Source: Rhodospirillaceae bacterium (GTDB taxonomy: Bacteria; Pseudomonadota; Alphaproteobacteria; Thalassobaculales; Thalassobaculaceae). Taken from it: DNA of 64,000 nt. Each line of letters opens with the position of its first letter. Positions within the stretch are counted from its first letter, which is position 1. Made by a program: the position numbers and the translations under genes. A model generated the notes under the pieces. The model did no database searches and had not been told where the DNA came from. It saw only the letters and a list, made by a program, of their open reading frames with translations. The DNA lies in NCBI GenBank assembly GCA_018401495.1, contig JAGYJX010000018.1:62001-126000 (forward strand). Direction: 5' to 3'. Below are positions 35,027-43,720 of this stretch, piece after piece.

Positions 35027-35953
35027 ATGACGCTGCGCACCATCGCCGAGGGATTGCGGTTCCCCGAGGGCCCGATCGCCCTGCCCGACGGCTCGGTGCT
35101 GATCGTCGAGATCGCGCGCCGCACCCTCACCCGCTGCCACCCCGACGGCCGCACCGAGATCGTCGCCGAGACCGGCGGCGGCCCGAACGGCGCCGCCATG
35201 GGCCCCGACGGCAAGGTCTACATCTGCAACAACGGCGGCTTCGAGTTCCACGTCGACCCGGCGACCGGCTACCACCGCACCATCGGCCAGGCGAAGGACT
35301 ATTCCGGCGGCCGGATCGAGCGCGTCGACCTGAAGACCGGCGCGATCGAGGTGCTGTTCACCGAATGCAACGGCCTTCCGCTGAAGGGCCCGAACGACCT
35401 GGTGTTCGACCGTTCCGGCGGCCTCTGGTTCACCGACCTCGGCAAGACCCGCGAGCGCGACATGGACCGCGGCGGCGTCTATTTCTGCCGGCCCGACACC
35501 GGGCTGATCCGGGAGGCGATCCACCCGATGGTGATGCCGAACGGCATCGGCCTGTCGCCCGACGAGAAGACGCTGTACGTCGCCGAGACCGAGGGCGGCC
35601 GGCTGTGGGCCTACGAGATCATCGGCGAGGGCGAGGTGGCCAAGCACCCCTTCCCGTCCCCGAACGGCGGCCGGCTGGTCGCCTGCGACGCCGGATTCCG
35701 CCGGTTCGACAGCCTGGCGGTCGAGCGCGACGGCGCGATCTGCGTCGCCACCCTCGGCACCGGCGGCATCACCGTCGCCTCGCCGGCCACCGGCACCTTC
35801 GAGTTCCACCCGATGCCGGACGCCTACTGCACCAACATCGCGTTCGGCGGCCCGGACCTCCGCACCGCCTTCATCACCCTGGCCGGCGTCGGCCGGCTCG
35901 TCGCCATGGAGTGGCCACGACCCGGCCTGCCGCTCAACTTCCTGAACGTCTGA
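35027..35953 (+). CDS. SMP-30/gluconolactonase/LRE family protein
   Basis: 308 residues from the ATG at 35027 (GGAGGAGA upstream); an in-frame start at 34967 has no binding site. Propeller motifs: [20 protein letters not shown] (E ligand), [40 protein letters not shown] (N-D ligands), [38 protein letters not shown] with the catalytic D. The two SMP-30 genes in this region are clearly diverged from each other. Probable lactonase; substrate unknown. Confidence 0.9.
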   Translation: MTLRTIAEGLRFPEGPIALPDGSVLIVEIARRTLTRCHPDGRTEIVAETGGGPNGAAMGPDGKVYICNNGGFEFHVDPATGYHRTIGQAKDYSGGRIERVDLKTGAIEVLFTECNGLPLKGPNDLVFDRSGGLWFTDLGKTRERDMDRGGVYFCRPDTGLIREAIHPMVMPNGIGLSPDEKTLYVAETEGGRLWAYEIIGEGEVAKHPFPSPNGGRLVACDAGFRRFDSLAVERDGAICVATLGTGGITVASPATGTFEFHPMPDAYCTNIAFGGPDLRTAFITLAGVGRLVAMEWPRPGLPLNFLNV

Positions 35954-35957
35954 CCCG

Positions 35958-36395
35958 TCACGCCGTCAGCGGCGCCGACCGCGCGGCGCCGAGGAACCGC
36001 GCCTGCAGCACGGCGTAGCCGGCGACCGCGACCGCCATCAGGTCGACCAGGATGGCACCGGTCCAGGTGAAGGCGCTCCAGCCGAGCACCAGCAGGACGG
36101 CACTCGCCAGCACCCACGACCAGTCCAGGGCGCAGATCGCCCGCACCAGGGCCGGCCGCGCCGCCGGCCGGCCGGAGACCCACAGCACGAAGCCCGCGAA
36201 CGGGAACAGGGCGAGGCCGACGAGCCGGATCCAGCCGGCCCCGTCGAGTCCGAGGAACGGCCCCTGGTCGACGAGGCAGAGCGCCGCCAGCGCCCCGGGC
36301 GCCGCCGCCATCGCCGCACCAATCAGCAGCGACGAGCCGGCGTTCAGGCGCAGCACCGTCCGCAGGGTGTTCACGGGGGTGGTGAACATCGACAT
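35958..36395 (-). CDS. Four-helix integral membrane protein of unknown function
   Basis: 145 residues. Four predicted membrane helices: SSLLIGAAMAAAPGALAALC (21-40), WIRLVGLALFPFAGFVLWVS (55-74), WSWVLASAVLLVLGWSAFTW (92-111) and ILVDLMAVAVAGYAVLQARF (114-133). No catalytic motif seen. It converges on the SMP-30 gene with a 4-base gap and is divergent from the XRE/MmyB-type regulator, which may control it. Confidence 0.78.
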   Translation of the reverse strand: MSMFTTPVNTLRTVLRLNAGSSLLIGAAMAAAPGALAALCLVDQGPFLGLDGAGWIRLVGLALFPFAGFVLWVSGRPAARPALVRAICALDWSWVLASAVLLVLGWSAFTWTGAILVDLMAVAVAGYAVLQARFLGAARSAPLTA

Positions 36396-36474
36396 GATGG
36401 TCTCCTTTCAATGAGGTAGCCTGACGCCAGCTTCGGCCCGGCGCCGGGTCGCCACAATTACGCGTGGGGTAATC

Positions 36475-37254
36475 ATGGCCACCGCTCCCGACCATCGGGT
36501 GGCACTCGACGGGCCGGACGGGTTCGGGGCGCTGCTGAAGCGCTGGCGGCGCCGGCGGCAGGTCAGCCAGCTCGACCTCGCGCTCGACGCCGGCACCTCG
36601 CAGCGCCACCTGAGCTTCCTGGAGACCGGGCGCGCCCGGCCGAGCCGCTTCATGGTGGTGGCGCTGGCCGGCGCCCTCGACGTGCCGCTGCGCGACCGCA
36701 ACACGCTGCTTGTCTCGGCCGGGTTCGCGCCGGCGTTCCTGGCGCGGCGCGGCGACGACCCCGACCTCGCCGCGGTCGAGGCGGCGCTGACCCACATCCT
36801 GGAGAAGCAGGAGCCGTTCCCGGCGATCGTCGTCGACCGCGCCTGGCGGCTGCGCCGGGCCAACGGCGCCGCCGAGCGCATGCTCGCCTTTCTCGCACCC
36901 GACGGCCTGCCGACCGCCGAGGACGGCGCCATCGACCTGGCGGCGTGGATCTTCGACCCGGAGGGTCTCGGGCCGCACCTGCGCAACCGCGACGAGGTGC
37001 TGCCGCACATGGCGCGCCGGCTCGGCGCGTCGGCCCCGCACTGGGCCGCCGGGGCCGCCGCCGCGGACCGGGACGACGGACCGCTGCCGCCGGTGCTGAC
37101 CCTCGACGTGGCGAAGGACGGCGTGACGGTGCGGCTGTTCTCGACCATCACCACCCTCGGCGAGCCGCAGGACATCGCGCTGCACGACATCCGCATCGAG
37201 AGCTTCTTTCCGGCCGACGACGCGTCGCGGGCGGTGCTGGAGGCGATGGCATGA
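36475..37254 (+). CDS. XRE-family regulator with MmyB-like ligand-binding domain
   Basis: 259 residues. HTH about 17-65 (VSQLDLALDAGTSQRHLSFL, ETGRARPSRFMVVALAGALD); C-terminal MmyB-type PAS-like domain (LEKQEPFPAIVVDRAWRLRR, LAAWIFDPEGLGPHLRNRDE, VRLFSTITTLGEPQDIALHD, RIESFFPAD). MmyB regulators bind hydrophobic ligands and commonly repress a divergent dehydrogenase or membrane gene. The ATG follows an ATTAC...GTAAT repeat at 36457-36473 that could be its own operator. It is 22 bases upstream of the peroxiredoxin gene. Confidence 0.88.
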   Translation: MATAPDHRVALDGPDGFGALLKRWRRRRQVSQLDLALDAGTSQRHLSFLETGRARPSRFMVVALAGALDVPLRDRNTLLVSAGFAPAFLARRGDDPDLAAVEAALTHILEKQEPFPAIVVDRAWRLRRANGAAERMLAFLAPDGLPTAEDGAIDLAAWIFDPEGLGPHLRNRDEVLPHMARRLGASAPHWAAGAAAADRDDGPLPPVLTLDVAKDGVTVRLFSTITTLGEPQDIALHDIRIESFFPADDASRAVLEAMA

Positions 37255-37276
37255 CCGTACCGAAGGGAGATCCCCG

Positions 37277-37969
37277 ATGACCGACCCCGACGCGCCCGGC
37301 GGCACGCTCGCCGAGCGGCTCGCCGCCAACACCACGGCCCGCCGCCGGCTCCTGTCCGAGGCCGACTGGCAGACCATCGACGGCTCGATCCGGGCCCTGG
37401 CCGCCACCGGCGTGCGGGACGCCGTGCTGCGCCCGGGCCAGCGGGCGCCGGATTTCGAACTGCCCAACGCCGACGGTCGCGTCGTCCGCTCGGCCGAGCT
37501 GCGCGCCCGGGGGCCGCTGGTCGTGAAGTTCTACCGTGGCGGCTGGTGCTCCTACTGCAACGTCGAGGTGCGGGCGCTGATGGCCGTGCTCGGCGAGATC
37601 CGCGCCCTCGGCGGCGACATGGTGGCGATCACGCCGGAACTGCCGGACGAAGCCGCCCGCATGACCGAGAAGCACGGGCTGGAGTTCGAGGTGTTGTCCG
37701 ACCTGGGCAACAGCGTGGCCCGGCGCTACGGGCTGGTGTGGACGCTGCCCGACAACGTCCGCGCGTTCTACGGCCGGATCGGCCTCGACCTGCAACGCTC
37801 GAACGGCGACTCCAGCTGGGAACTGCCGATCCCCGGGAACTTCGTCATCGCCCCCGACGGCACGCTGCTCGAGGTGTTCGCCGATCCCGACTACCGGGTG
37901 CGCCAGGAACCCGCCGACGTGGTCGCCGCGGTCCGGCGCGGCGCGGCGGCGGGGGCAGGCCCGACATGA
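37277..37969 (+). CDS. Peroxiredoxin-like protein (AhpC/TSA, CxxC type)
   Basis: 230 residues, thioredoxin-fold. AhpC/TSA features: LRPGQRAPDFELPNADGRVV, LVVKFYRGGWCSYCNVEVRA with the active C-x-x-C, MVAITPELPDEAARMTEKHG, FEVLSDLGNSVARRYGLVW, IPGNFVIAPDGTLLEVFADP. The N-terminal 60 residues are an unassigned helical extension (LAERLAANTTARRRLLSEAD). Reduces peroxides or acts as thiol oxidoreductase in the cytoplasm (no signal peptide). GGGAGA precedes the ATG. It overlaps the next gene by 4 bases. Confidence 0.88.
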   Translation: MTDPDAPGGTLAERLAANTTARRRLLSEADWQTIDGSIRALAATGVRDAVLRPGQRAPDFELPNADGRVVRSAELRARGPLVVKFYRGGWCSYCNVEVRALMAVLGEIRALGGDMVAITPELPDEAARMTEKHGLEFEVLSDLGNSVARRYGLVWTLPDNVRAFYGRIGLDLQRSNGDSSWELPIPGNFVIAPDGTLLEVFADPDYRVRQEPADVVAAVRRGAAAGAGPT

Positions 37970-39156
37970 CCCGGTTGATCGGCCCGCTGGCGCCGGCCCC
38001 GGGCCGCCTGCTCGCCGGCCTCGGCCTGGCCGCGCTGCTGGTGGCGTCGCCGGATCCCTCCGCCGCCGCCCCGGCGTGCGGTCGAGACCGCGTCGCCATC
38101 GCCACCGGCTGCGTCGCCCGGGCCGATCTGGCAGGCGGAATCCGGCGCCTGGTCAGCGAGGCGATGGCGGGCGATCGGCTGAAGTCGGCGATCGTCGCGG
38201 TTTCGGTCGACGGGCAACCGGTCCTGACCGAGGCCTGGGGCGAGTCGCTGGCCGGCGTCCCGGCCACGCCGGACATGCGCTTCCGCAACGGCGCGATCGC
38301 GATCGCCTACCTGACGACCCTGCTGCTGCAGCTGAGCGACGACGGCCGGCTCTCCCTCGACGACCCGCTCGCCACGTGGTTCCCCGACTACCCCAAGGCC
38401 GACCGCATCACCCTGCGGATGCTTGCCGACAGCACCGCCGGCTACGCCGACTACGTCCAGGACCTGCCAATCCACGCGGACGTGTTCCGGCAGTGGAATC
38501 CCGAGGAACTGGTCGCGCACGCGCTGGCGAAACCGATGCGGTGCGAGCCGGGCGCGTGCTTCGCCTACTCGCACGCCAACTACGTCATCCTCGGCGAGGT
38601 GCTGCAGCGCGTGGCCGGGATACCGGTCGACGCCCAGATCCGCCGCCGCATCCTCGAGCCGCTCGCGCTGAACGCCACCCGCAGCGACGCCACCGCGGCG
38701 ATCCCGCCGCCGGTCCTGCACGCCTTCACCGACGAGCGCGGCGTCTACGAGGATTCCACATACTGGAACCCGTCCTGGACCCTGGCGCGCGGCGCCGTGA
38801 TGACCACCGACATCCGCGACGCCCTGGCCTCGATCGCGGCGATCGGCGACGGCCGGCTGGTGTCGCCGGCCTCCCACGCCCGGATGCTGGCGCCGACCAC
38901 AGCCGGCTTCCCGCCGATGAGCCGCGACGCCTATTACGGGCTCGGCGTGGTCGTCACCAACGGCTGGGTGATGCAGACGCCGTCGTTCGGCGGGTACGCG
39001 GCCGCGGTCGCCACCCTGCCCGGACGCCGGATCGGCATCGCCGTCAGCGTCACCAGGGGGCCGGAGAGCCCGGACGCCCGCCACGCCGACCGCATCGCGC
39101 TCGCGACCGCGACCCTGCTGGCGCCGGACCAGCCGCCCAGGCTTCCGGGCCGCTGA
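37966..39156 (+). CDS. Secreted serine-hydrolase-fold protein (beta-lactamase/PBP-like) without the catalytic Ser-x-x-Lys
   Basis: 396 residues from the ATG at 37966, overlapping the peroxiredoxin stop by 4 bases. Signal peptide about 1-35 (LLAGLGLAALLVASPDPSAAA). The class C beta-lactamase/esterase fold is clear: LSDDGRLSLDDPLATWFPDY, ITLRMLADSTAGYADYV, FAYSHANYVILGEVLQRVAG, YGLGVVVTNGW. At the nucleophile position, where relatives read G-S-x-T-K, this protein reads RNGAIAIAYL: Ser is Ala and Lys is Ile. Y-S-N is Y-S-H. Hydrolytic activity by the usual route is therefore unlikely. The codons around the site are clean with no frame problem. Confidence 0.86.
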   Translation: MTRLIGPLAPAPGRLLAGLGLAALLVASPDPSAAAPACGRDRVAIATGCVARADLAGGIRRLVSEAMAGDRLKSAIVAVSVDGQPVLTEAWGESLAGVPATPDMRFRNGAIAIAYLTTLLLQLSDDGRLSLDDPLATWFPDYPKADRITLRMLADSTAGYADYVQDLPIHADVFRQWNPEELVAHALAKPMRCEPGACFAYSHANYVILGEVLQRVAGIPVDAQIRRRILEPLALNATRSDATAAIPPPVLHAFTDERGVYEDSTYWNPSWTLARGAVMTTDIRDALASIAAIGDGRLVSPASHARMLAPTTAGFPPMSRDAYYGLGVVVTNGWVMQTPSFGGYAAAVATLPGRRIGIAVSVTRGPESPDARHADRIALATATLLAPDQPPRLPGR

Positions 39157-39185
39157 TCGCGCGCGTTCATGAAGAGGCGACCGTC

Positions 39186-39911
39186 ATGACCCAGCACATC
39201 GGTATCGTCGGCTGCTCGGCCGAGGGCACCGCCCTCTGCTACCGCACCATCTGCGTCGAGGCGGCCGAATTGCTCGGCACGCCGCACGCCCACCCCGAGG
39301 TCTCGCTGCACACGCCGTCGCTGGCCGACTACACGGCCTGCCTGGGGCGCGGCGACTGGCCGGGCGTCGCCGACCTGATGCTCGCTTCGGCCGAGAAGCT
39401 GGCCCGCATCGGCGCCGACTTCCTGATCTGCCCGGACAACACCATCCACCAGGCGATGCCGCTGGTGGCACCACGCTCGCCGCTGCCCTGGCTGCACATC
39501 GCCGAGGTCGCCGCCGCCGAAGCCGCCCGGCGCGGCTTCAAGCGCGTCGGCATCATCGGCACCGGTTGGCTGGTCGACAGCGAGGTCTATCCCGAAAAGC
39601 TGGCGGAGCTTGGGCTCGAGTATCGGCGCCCGACCGCCGCGGAGCGTGACGAGATCAACCGCATCATCATGGACGAGCTGGTCTACGGCGTCTTCAAGCC
39701 GGAGGCGGTGGCGTCCTTCCAGCGTGTCATGGACCGCATGAAAGACTCCGGCTGCGATGCCGTGGTGCTCGGCTGCACCGAGATCCCGCTGATCATGGAC
39801 GACACCAACGCGCCGCTGCCGACGCTGGACTCGACCCGCCTGCTGGCCCGCGCGGCGCTGCGGCGGGCGATCGCCGGCGGCCCCGGCGTCACGCCGCGTC
39901 GTGCAGGATGA
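39186..39911 (+). CDS. Aspartate/glutamate racemase family protein
   Basis: 241 residues from the ATG at 39186. It retains both catalytic cysteines, Cys82 in LICPDNTIHQA and Cys197 in VVLGCTEIPLIM, and has IGIVGCSAEGTALCYR at the start and RRGFKRVGIIGTGWLVDSE before the second half. Interconverts L- and D-amino acids without cofactor. The substrate is more probably aspartate than glutamate by the CPDNTIH form, but this is not certain. It converges with the 2OG oxygenase gene with a 23-base overlap of the 3' ends. Confidence 0.9.
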   Translation: MTQHIGIVGCSAEGTALCYRTICVEAAELLGTPHAHPEVSLHTPSLADYTACLGRGDWPGVADLMLASAEKLARIGADFLICPDNTIHQAMPLVAPRSPLPWLHIAEVAAAEAARRGFKRVGIIGTGWLVDSEVYPEKLAELGLEYRRPTAAERDEINRIIMDELVYGVFKPEAVASFQRVMDRMKDSGCDAVVLGCTEIPLIMDDTNAPLPTLDSTRLLARAALRRAIAGGPGVTPRRAG

Positions 39912-40599
39912 TGCCGAGCGTGTAGCGCTCGCCCGAGCGCAGGCGGCTGACGCCGTGTCGCATGGCGGTGCGGTAATCGCCGCGGCTGCCGCGCACCGGC
40001 CGGCGGTTGACCGGGAAGATCACCGCCTCGCCGCGGGCGAGGCTCACCACCTCGGCGCGCGACTGCTGGCGCGGGCGCTGCTCGGTCAGCACGAACTCGC
40101 CGCCGGTGAAATCGCCGCCCGGCTCGCTCAGCAGGATCGCCGCCTGCAGCGGGAACACGTGCTCTCCGTAGAGGTCCTGGTGCAGGCGGTTGTAGTCGCC
40201 GGGACCGTATTTCAGAATCAACGGGGTCGGCTTGCGCTGGCCGGCGGCGTGGCACTCGGCCAGCCACTCGTCGAGACCCGGCGGAAACCGCCGCCCGTCG
40301 CCGAGCCGCTCGGCCCAACGGTTGGCAATCGCCGCCAGCGGCGCGTACAGAGCTTCGCGCAGCCCGGCGACAAGATCCGGCAACGGGTAGGCGAAGTAGC
40401 GGTACTCGCCGCTGCCGTAGCCGTGGCGCCCCATGACGACGGTGCTGCGGAACCGTGGGCCGTCGCCATACGCCGCCGTCAGCCCGCGGCACTCCTCCGC
40501 GGTCAACAGCGGGCCCGTCGTCGCGGCACCCCAGCGGTCGAGGTCGCCGTCGACGCGCTGCCAGTCGAGCCCGGCGACGCGGGATGGAAGGTCGGTCAT
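39889..40599 (-). CDS. 2-oxoglutarate/Fe(II)-dependent oxygenase
   Basis: 236 residues. Double-stranded beta-helix iron motif: H-x-D in YNRLHQDLYGEHVFPLQAAI, distal H in AMRHGVSRLRSG, and a basic residue for 2-oxoglutarate nearby (SGERYTLGIILH). FTGGEFVLTEQRPRQQSRA matches the PKHD-type/prolyl hydroxylase-like group. N-terminal MTDLPSRVAGLDWQRVDGDL. Hydroxylates or otherwise oxidises an unknown substrate, perhaps a protein or nucleic acid as in AlkB-like relatives. The terminator side is shared with the racemase gene. Confidence 0.87.
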   Translation of the reverse strand: MTDLPSRVAGLDWQRVDGDLDRWGAATTGPLLTAEECRGLTAAYGDGPRFRSTVVMGRHGYGSGEYRYFAYPLPDLVAGLREALYAPLAAIANRWAERLGDGRRFPPGLDEWLAECHAAGQRKPTPLILKYGPGDYNRLHQDLYGEHVFPLQAAILLSEPGGDFTGGEFVLTEQRPRQQSRAEVVSLARGEAVIFPVNRRPVRGSRGDYRTAMRHGVSRLRSGERYTLGIILHDAA

Positions 40600-40690
40600 C
40601 GGATGCCCCCGGCTGCGTTCGTGTTGCCCGGACCCTAGGGAACGCCGAGCCGCCGATCACTCCGGTTCTTGCGCGCGGCGCCGGGTGCGG

Positions 40691-41134
40691 TCAGCCGTCC
40701 CGGCGCAAGGTTGCCGTCACCCCGGCGCCCTCGGCGTCGGGGAAGACGTCCAGCTTCTCGACCGTCACCTCGGCACGATGGGCGCGCGGGTCGGCCAGCG
40801 CCAGCTCGGCGATCCGGTCGGCCAGGGTCTCGACCAGCCGGATATGGCCGCCCGCCGCCAGCGCCCGGATGCCCTTGGCCAGCCGCTCGTAGCAGTAGAC
40901 CCGGCGGTAGTCCTCCTGAAAGCCGCCGTCCGGGCGCATCACCTCGACGGTGACGTCGACCCGGACACGCTGGGCGGAGTCGAGTTCGTGGGCGTGCACG
41001 CCGATCCGGAAATCGACCGTGAGGCCGCGCAGCCGCACCGCGTAGAGCGCCTCGGTCGCGACGCCGCTTCGCGCCGCACCCGCCGGCCGGTCGTGTGCTG
41101 GGCCGTCGCTGCGGCGGCCGTCGTCGGGGGCCAT
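40691..41134 (-). CDS. folB: Dihydroneopterin aldolase (FolB family)
   Basis: 147 residues. The FolB core begins near residue 30 (YAVRLRGLTVDFRIGVHAHE) and carries QRVRVDVTVEV, RLAKGIRALAAGGHIRLVET, LADRIAELAL and VTVEKLDVFPDAEGAGVTAT with the conserved lysine. The first 28 residues are low-complexity and may not be translated; no better start was found. Cleaves dihydroneopterin in folate biosynthesis. The conserved tyrosine/glutamate positions are present but diverged, so a sugar-aldolase-like or unknown pterin activity cannot be excluded. Confidence 0.8.
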   Translation of the reverse strand: MAPDDGRRSDGPAHDRPAGAARSGVATEALYAVRLRGLTVDFRIGVHAHELDSAQRVRVDVTVEVMRPDGGFQEDYRRVYCYERLAKGIRALAAGGHIRLVETLADRIAELALADPRAHRAEVTVEKLDVFPDAEGAGVTATLRRDG

Positions 41135-41209
41135 GCGGAACTCCGATGATGAGGCCAGATCCTAACCTAGGGCCGGGAAGCCGCCGCCGCAAACCCGCCC
41201 TCGCCGATT

Positions 41210-42599
41210 GTGGCTGACTCACGATCTGTCCGGATTTTGTAGCTCGTGAAATGTCCGGTTTTTGAACCGCTCCAATCAGGGGGCGTGGATGAACCGGGCA
41301 CGAGTGCTGCAAGGGGTACGTCAGTTGCGATTTGAAGCGCTTCTTGATCGCCATGAACGTGGTGATCTGAGCCAGTTGGAGGCGGCTCAGATGCTCGGCG
41401 TGTCGGAGCGGACGTTCCGGCGCTGGCGGGATCGGCTTCGCGACGAGGGTCCGGTGGGGTTGGTCGACCGTCGGATTGGCAAGCCGTCGAGCCGCCGGGC
41501 CTCACCGGTTGAGATCGCGCGGATGCTAGGGCTTTACCAGGAGCGCTACAGCGACTTCACGGTGAAGCACTTCCACGAGCAGCTTGTGAAGCGTCACAAC
41601 TACAAGCTCGGCTACACGGTGACCCGTGTGAACCTTCAGGCGGCGGGCTTGGTGAGGCCGGCGCCTCGGCGCTCGGCGCACCGCCGCAAGCGGCCGCGGC
41701 GTGCGCTGCCGGGGGAGATGCTGCATCAGGACGCCTCGCGCTTTGCGTGGCTCTCAGGCGACGCGCGCGAATACGATCTGGTGGTCACCCTGGACGACGC
41801 GACCAGCGCGATCTACTCGGCCTTCCTGGTCGAGGAAGAAGGCACCGCGTCGAGCCTTCGGGGGTTGGGCGAGGTGCTCGAGCGGCACGGCCTGTTTCAC
41901 GAGCTCTACACCGATCGCGGCAGCCACTACTTCTACACCCCGAAGGCTGGCGAGACGGTCTCCAAGACGGTGCTCACCCAGGTTGGGCGGGCGCTGGCAG
42001 AACTCGGCATCCATCATATCGCGGCCTACTCTCCGGAGGCGCGCGGCCGCTCGGAACGCGCCTTCCGCACGCTGCAGGATCGCCTGCCCAAGGAACTGCG
42101 GCTCGCCGGGATCACCACCGCAGCGGCCGCCAACCGCTGGATCGCCGAGACTTACATCGCGGACTACAACGCCCGCTTCGCCGTCGCCGCCGAAGGAGCC
42201 GGCACCGCCTTCGTGGCGATCGATGAGGATGCCTGGCGAGACGCCATGTGCGTCCAGGACTACCGCCAGGTCGGCAACGACAACACCGTGCGCTGGAAAG
42301 GCCGTATCCTGCAAATCCCGCCGAGCCGCCTGCGCCCGCACTTCGTGCGCGCCAAGGTCCGCCTGAACGAGTACCCGGATGGCGCCATCGCCCTGTTCTG
42401 GGGACCGCACCGCATCGCCGACTTCCCGCCTCTCAAAGAGGAACAGACCGACATGGCCGCGTGAACCGCTTCGACGCGCCAGCCCAGTGGGCCAGCCTAC
42501 GGCCGCCTACGGCGACCTCCGGCTGGCCCACTGGGCTCTTCAACGGAAGCGGACAGATCACGCGCTACAGATACCGGACAACTTGACGCGTCAGCTACA
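41210..42599 (+). mobile_element. IS1202-like (ISNCY-type) insertion sequence, complete
   Basis: A 1,390-bp element with one transposase. Ends are TGTGGCTGACTCACG (left) and the inverse GCGTCAGCTACA (right); the inverted repeats are about 50 bases long and imperfect, with an internal repeat of TGTCCGG at similar distances in both ends. Direct repeats ACCCGCCCTCGCCGAT flank it at 41194-41209 and 42600-42615, a 16-bp target duplication (17 if one ambiguous A is counted). Such long duplications are typical of the IS1202 group. All features are intact, so the insertion is recent. Confidence 0.9.
41289..42464 (+). CDS. IS1202-like DDE transposase
   Basis: 391 residues from the ATG at 41289; a TTG at 41262 is in frame but lies in the left end. 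N-terminal HTH (LSQLEAAQMLGVSERTFRRW) with a second DNA-binding block (VKRHNYKLGYTVTRVNLQAA). DDE residues: D in LHQDASRFAWL, D in LYTDRGSHYF, and E in GRSERAFRTLQDRLPKEL. The rve-type RNase H fold and C-terminal VRWKGRILQIPPSRL complete the transposase. Intact with no frame errors. Confidence 0.93.
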   Translation: MNRARVLQGVRQLRFEALLDRHERGDLSQLEAAQMLGVSERTFRRWRDRLRDEGPVGLVDRRIGKPSSRRASPVEIARMLGLYQERYSDFTVKHFHEQLVKRHNYKLGYTVTRVNLQAAGLVRPAPRRSAHRRKRPRRALPGEMLHQDASRFAWLSGDAREYDLVVTLDDATSAIYSAFLVEEEGTASSLRGLGEVLERHGLFHELYTDRGSHYFYTPKAGETVSKTVLTQVGRALAELGIHHIAAYSPEARGRSERAFRTLQDRLPKELRLAGITTAAAANRWIAETYIADYNARFAVAAEGAGTAFVAIDEDAWRDAMCVQDYRQVGNDNTVRWKGRILQIPPSRLRPHFVRAKVRLNEYPDGAIALFWGPHRIADFPPLKEEQTDMAA

Positions 42600-42639
42600 A
42601 CCCGCCCTCGCCGATCCGCGCGCGATCCGGCCACCCTAG

Positions 42640-43200
42640 CGTCGTCATCCCGGCCAAGCGTCGGAGGAACAGGGCGAGCCACCGTCGCACCGTGGGTCCC
42701 GGTTCCGTCCCGCCTGAAGGCGGTCCGGTCCGGGATGACGACGAGGGAGAGGAGCGCCGGGTCCGATGCGAAGAGCGCGAACCTCCCCACCCCTCGTCAT
42801 CCCGGGCGCCGCGCAGCGGTGACCCGGGACCCACCCGCCGCTCCGTGTTGGAGAGCCACCGTCGCACCGTGGGTCCCGGATCCGTCCCGCCTGAAGGCGG
42901 TCCGGTCCGGGATGACGACGAGGAGAGGGGCGCCGGGTCCGATGCGAAGAGCGCTAACCTCCCCACCCGGCGTCATCCCGGGCGCCGCGCAGCGGTGACC
43001 CGGGACCCACCCGCCGCTCCGTGTTGGAGAGCCACCGTCGCACCCTGGGTCCCCGATCCGTCCCGCCTGAGGGCGGTCCGGTCCGGGCTTACGACGGGGA
43101 GAGGGGCGCCGGAACCGATCCGAAGCGCGCGCGCCTCCCAACCCTGTCGTCATCCCGGCCAAGCGCAGCGCGAGCCGGGAGCCAGCCGCCGCTCCGTCGG
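42640..43200. repeat. Tandem array B: three copies of the palindromic repeat, inverted relative to array A
   Basis: GAGCCACCGTCGCACC recurs at 42676, 42853 and 43029 (periods 177 and 176). Each unit carries GTCCCGG, GCCTGAAGGCGG, CCGGTCCGGGATGACGACG and CGTCATCCCGGGCGCCGCGC. The unit is the reverse complement of that in array A but lacks about 17 bases. Copies are nearly identical; the last is more diverged. It begins 25 bases after the right target duplication of the insertion sequence. ORFs through it are not genes. Confidence 0.85.
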
Positions 43201-43289
43201 CGGCACAGTGCGAACCAGCGACACGGCACACGTGGCGACGCGGCACCTTGGCGACCGGCCCGCCGGCGGTCTAACCTCCGCCGAGCCAT

Positions 43290-43297
43290 TGTATACA
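43290..43297. promoter_or_regulatory. TGTATACA palindrome before the 43315 gene
   Basis: A perfect 8-bp palindrome 17 bases upstream of the start codon, in an otherwise GC-rich stretch. It resembles half of GntR-type operators (TTGTATACAA), and could also serve as part of a -10 element. No regulator gene is adjacent. Confidence 0.25.
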
Positions 43298-43314
43298 CTC
43301 CGGAGGAAACCCCC

Positions 43315-43692
43315 ATGGACAAGGCAACGTTCGAGGCCGGCCTCAAGAACCGGCGCGAGGTGCTGGGTTCCGAGTATGTCGACAAGTCGATCGCGTCGGC
43401 CGACGACTTCAACATGCCGCTGCAGGAACTGGTGACGGAATACTGCTGGGGCGCGGTCTGGGGGCGCGAGGAGCTGCCGCGCAAGCAGCGCTCCATGCTG
43501 AACCTGGCGATGCTGGTGGCGCTCAACCGGCCGCACGAGCTGCGGCTGCACATTCGCGGCGCCATCACCAACGGGGTCACCAAGGAGGAGATCCGCGAGG
43601 TGTTCCTGCAGACCGCGATCTACTGCGGCGTGCCGGCGGCGATCGACGCTTTCCGCAACGCCCGGGAAGTGTTCAAGGAACTCGACATCTGA
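43315..43692 (+). CDS. Carboxymuconolactone decarboxylase family protein
   Basis: 125 residues, AhpD/CMD fold (six helices). MDKATFEAGLKNRREVLGSE, LQELVTEYCWGAVWGREELP, KQRSMLNLAMLVALNRPHEL, HIRGAITNGVTKEEIREVFL and QTAIYCGVPAAIDAFRNARE match PcaC-like proteins. The paired C-x-x-C of AhpD is absent, so it is a decarboxylase-type rather than a disulfide reductase. GGAGG 8 bases upstream fixes the start. First gene of a three-gene set with two dehydrogenases, so a ring-fission or beta-keto acid pathway is likely. Confidence 0.88.
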   Translation: MDKATFEAGLKNRREVLGSEYVDKSIASADDFNMPLQELVTEYCWGAVWGREELPRKQRSMLNLAMLVALNRPHELRLHIRGAITNGVTKEEIREVFLQTAIYCGVPAAIDAFRNAREVFKELDI

Positions 43693-43720
43693 ACCCTGGA
43701 CTCTGAAGGAGTACGCCGCC

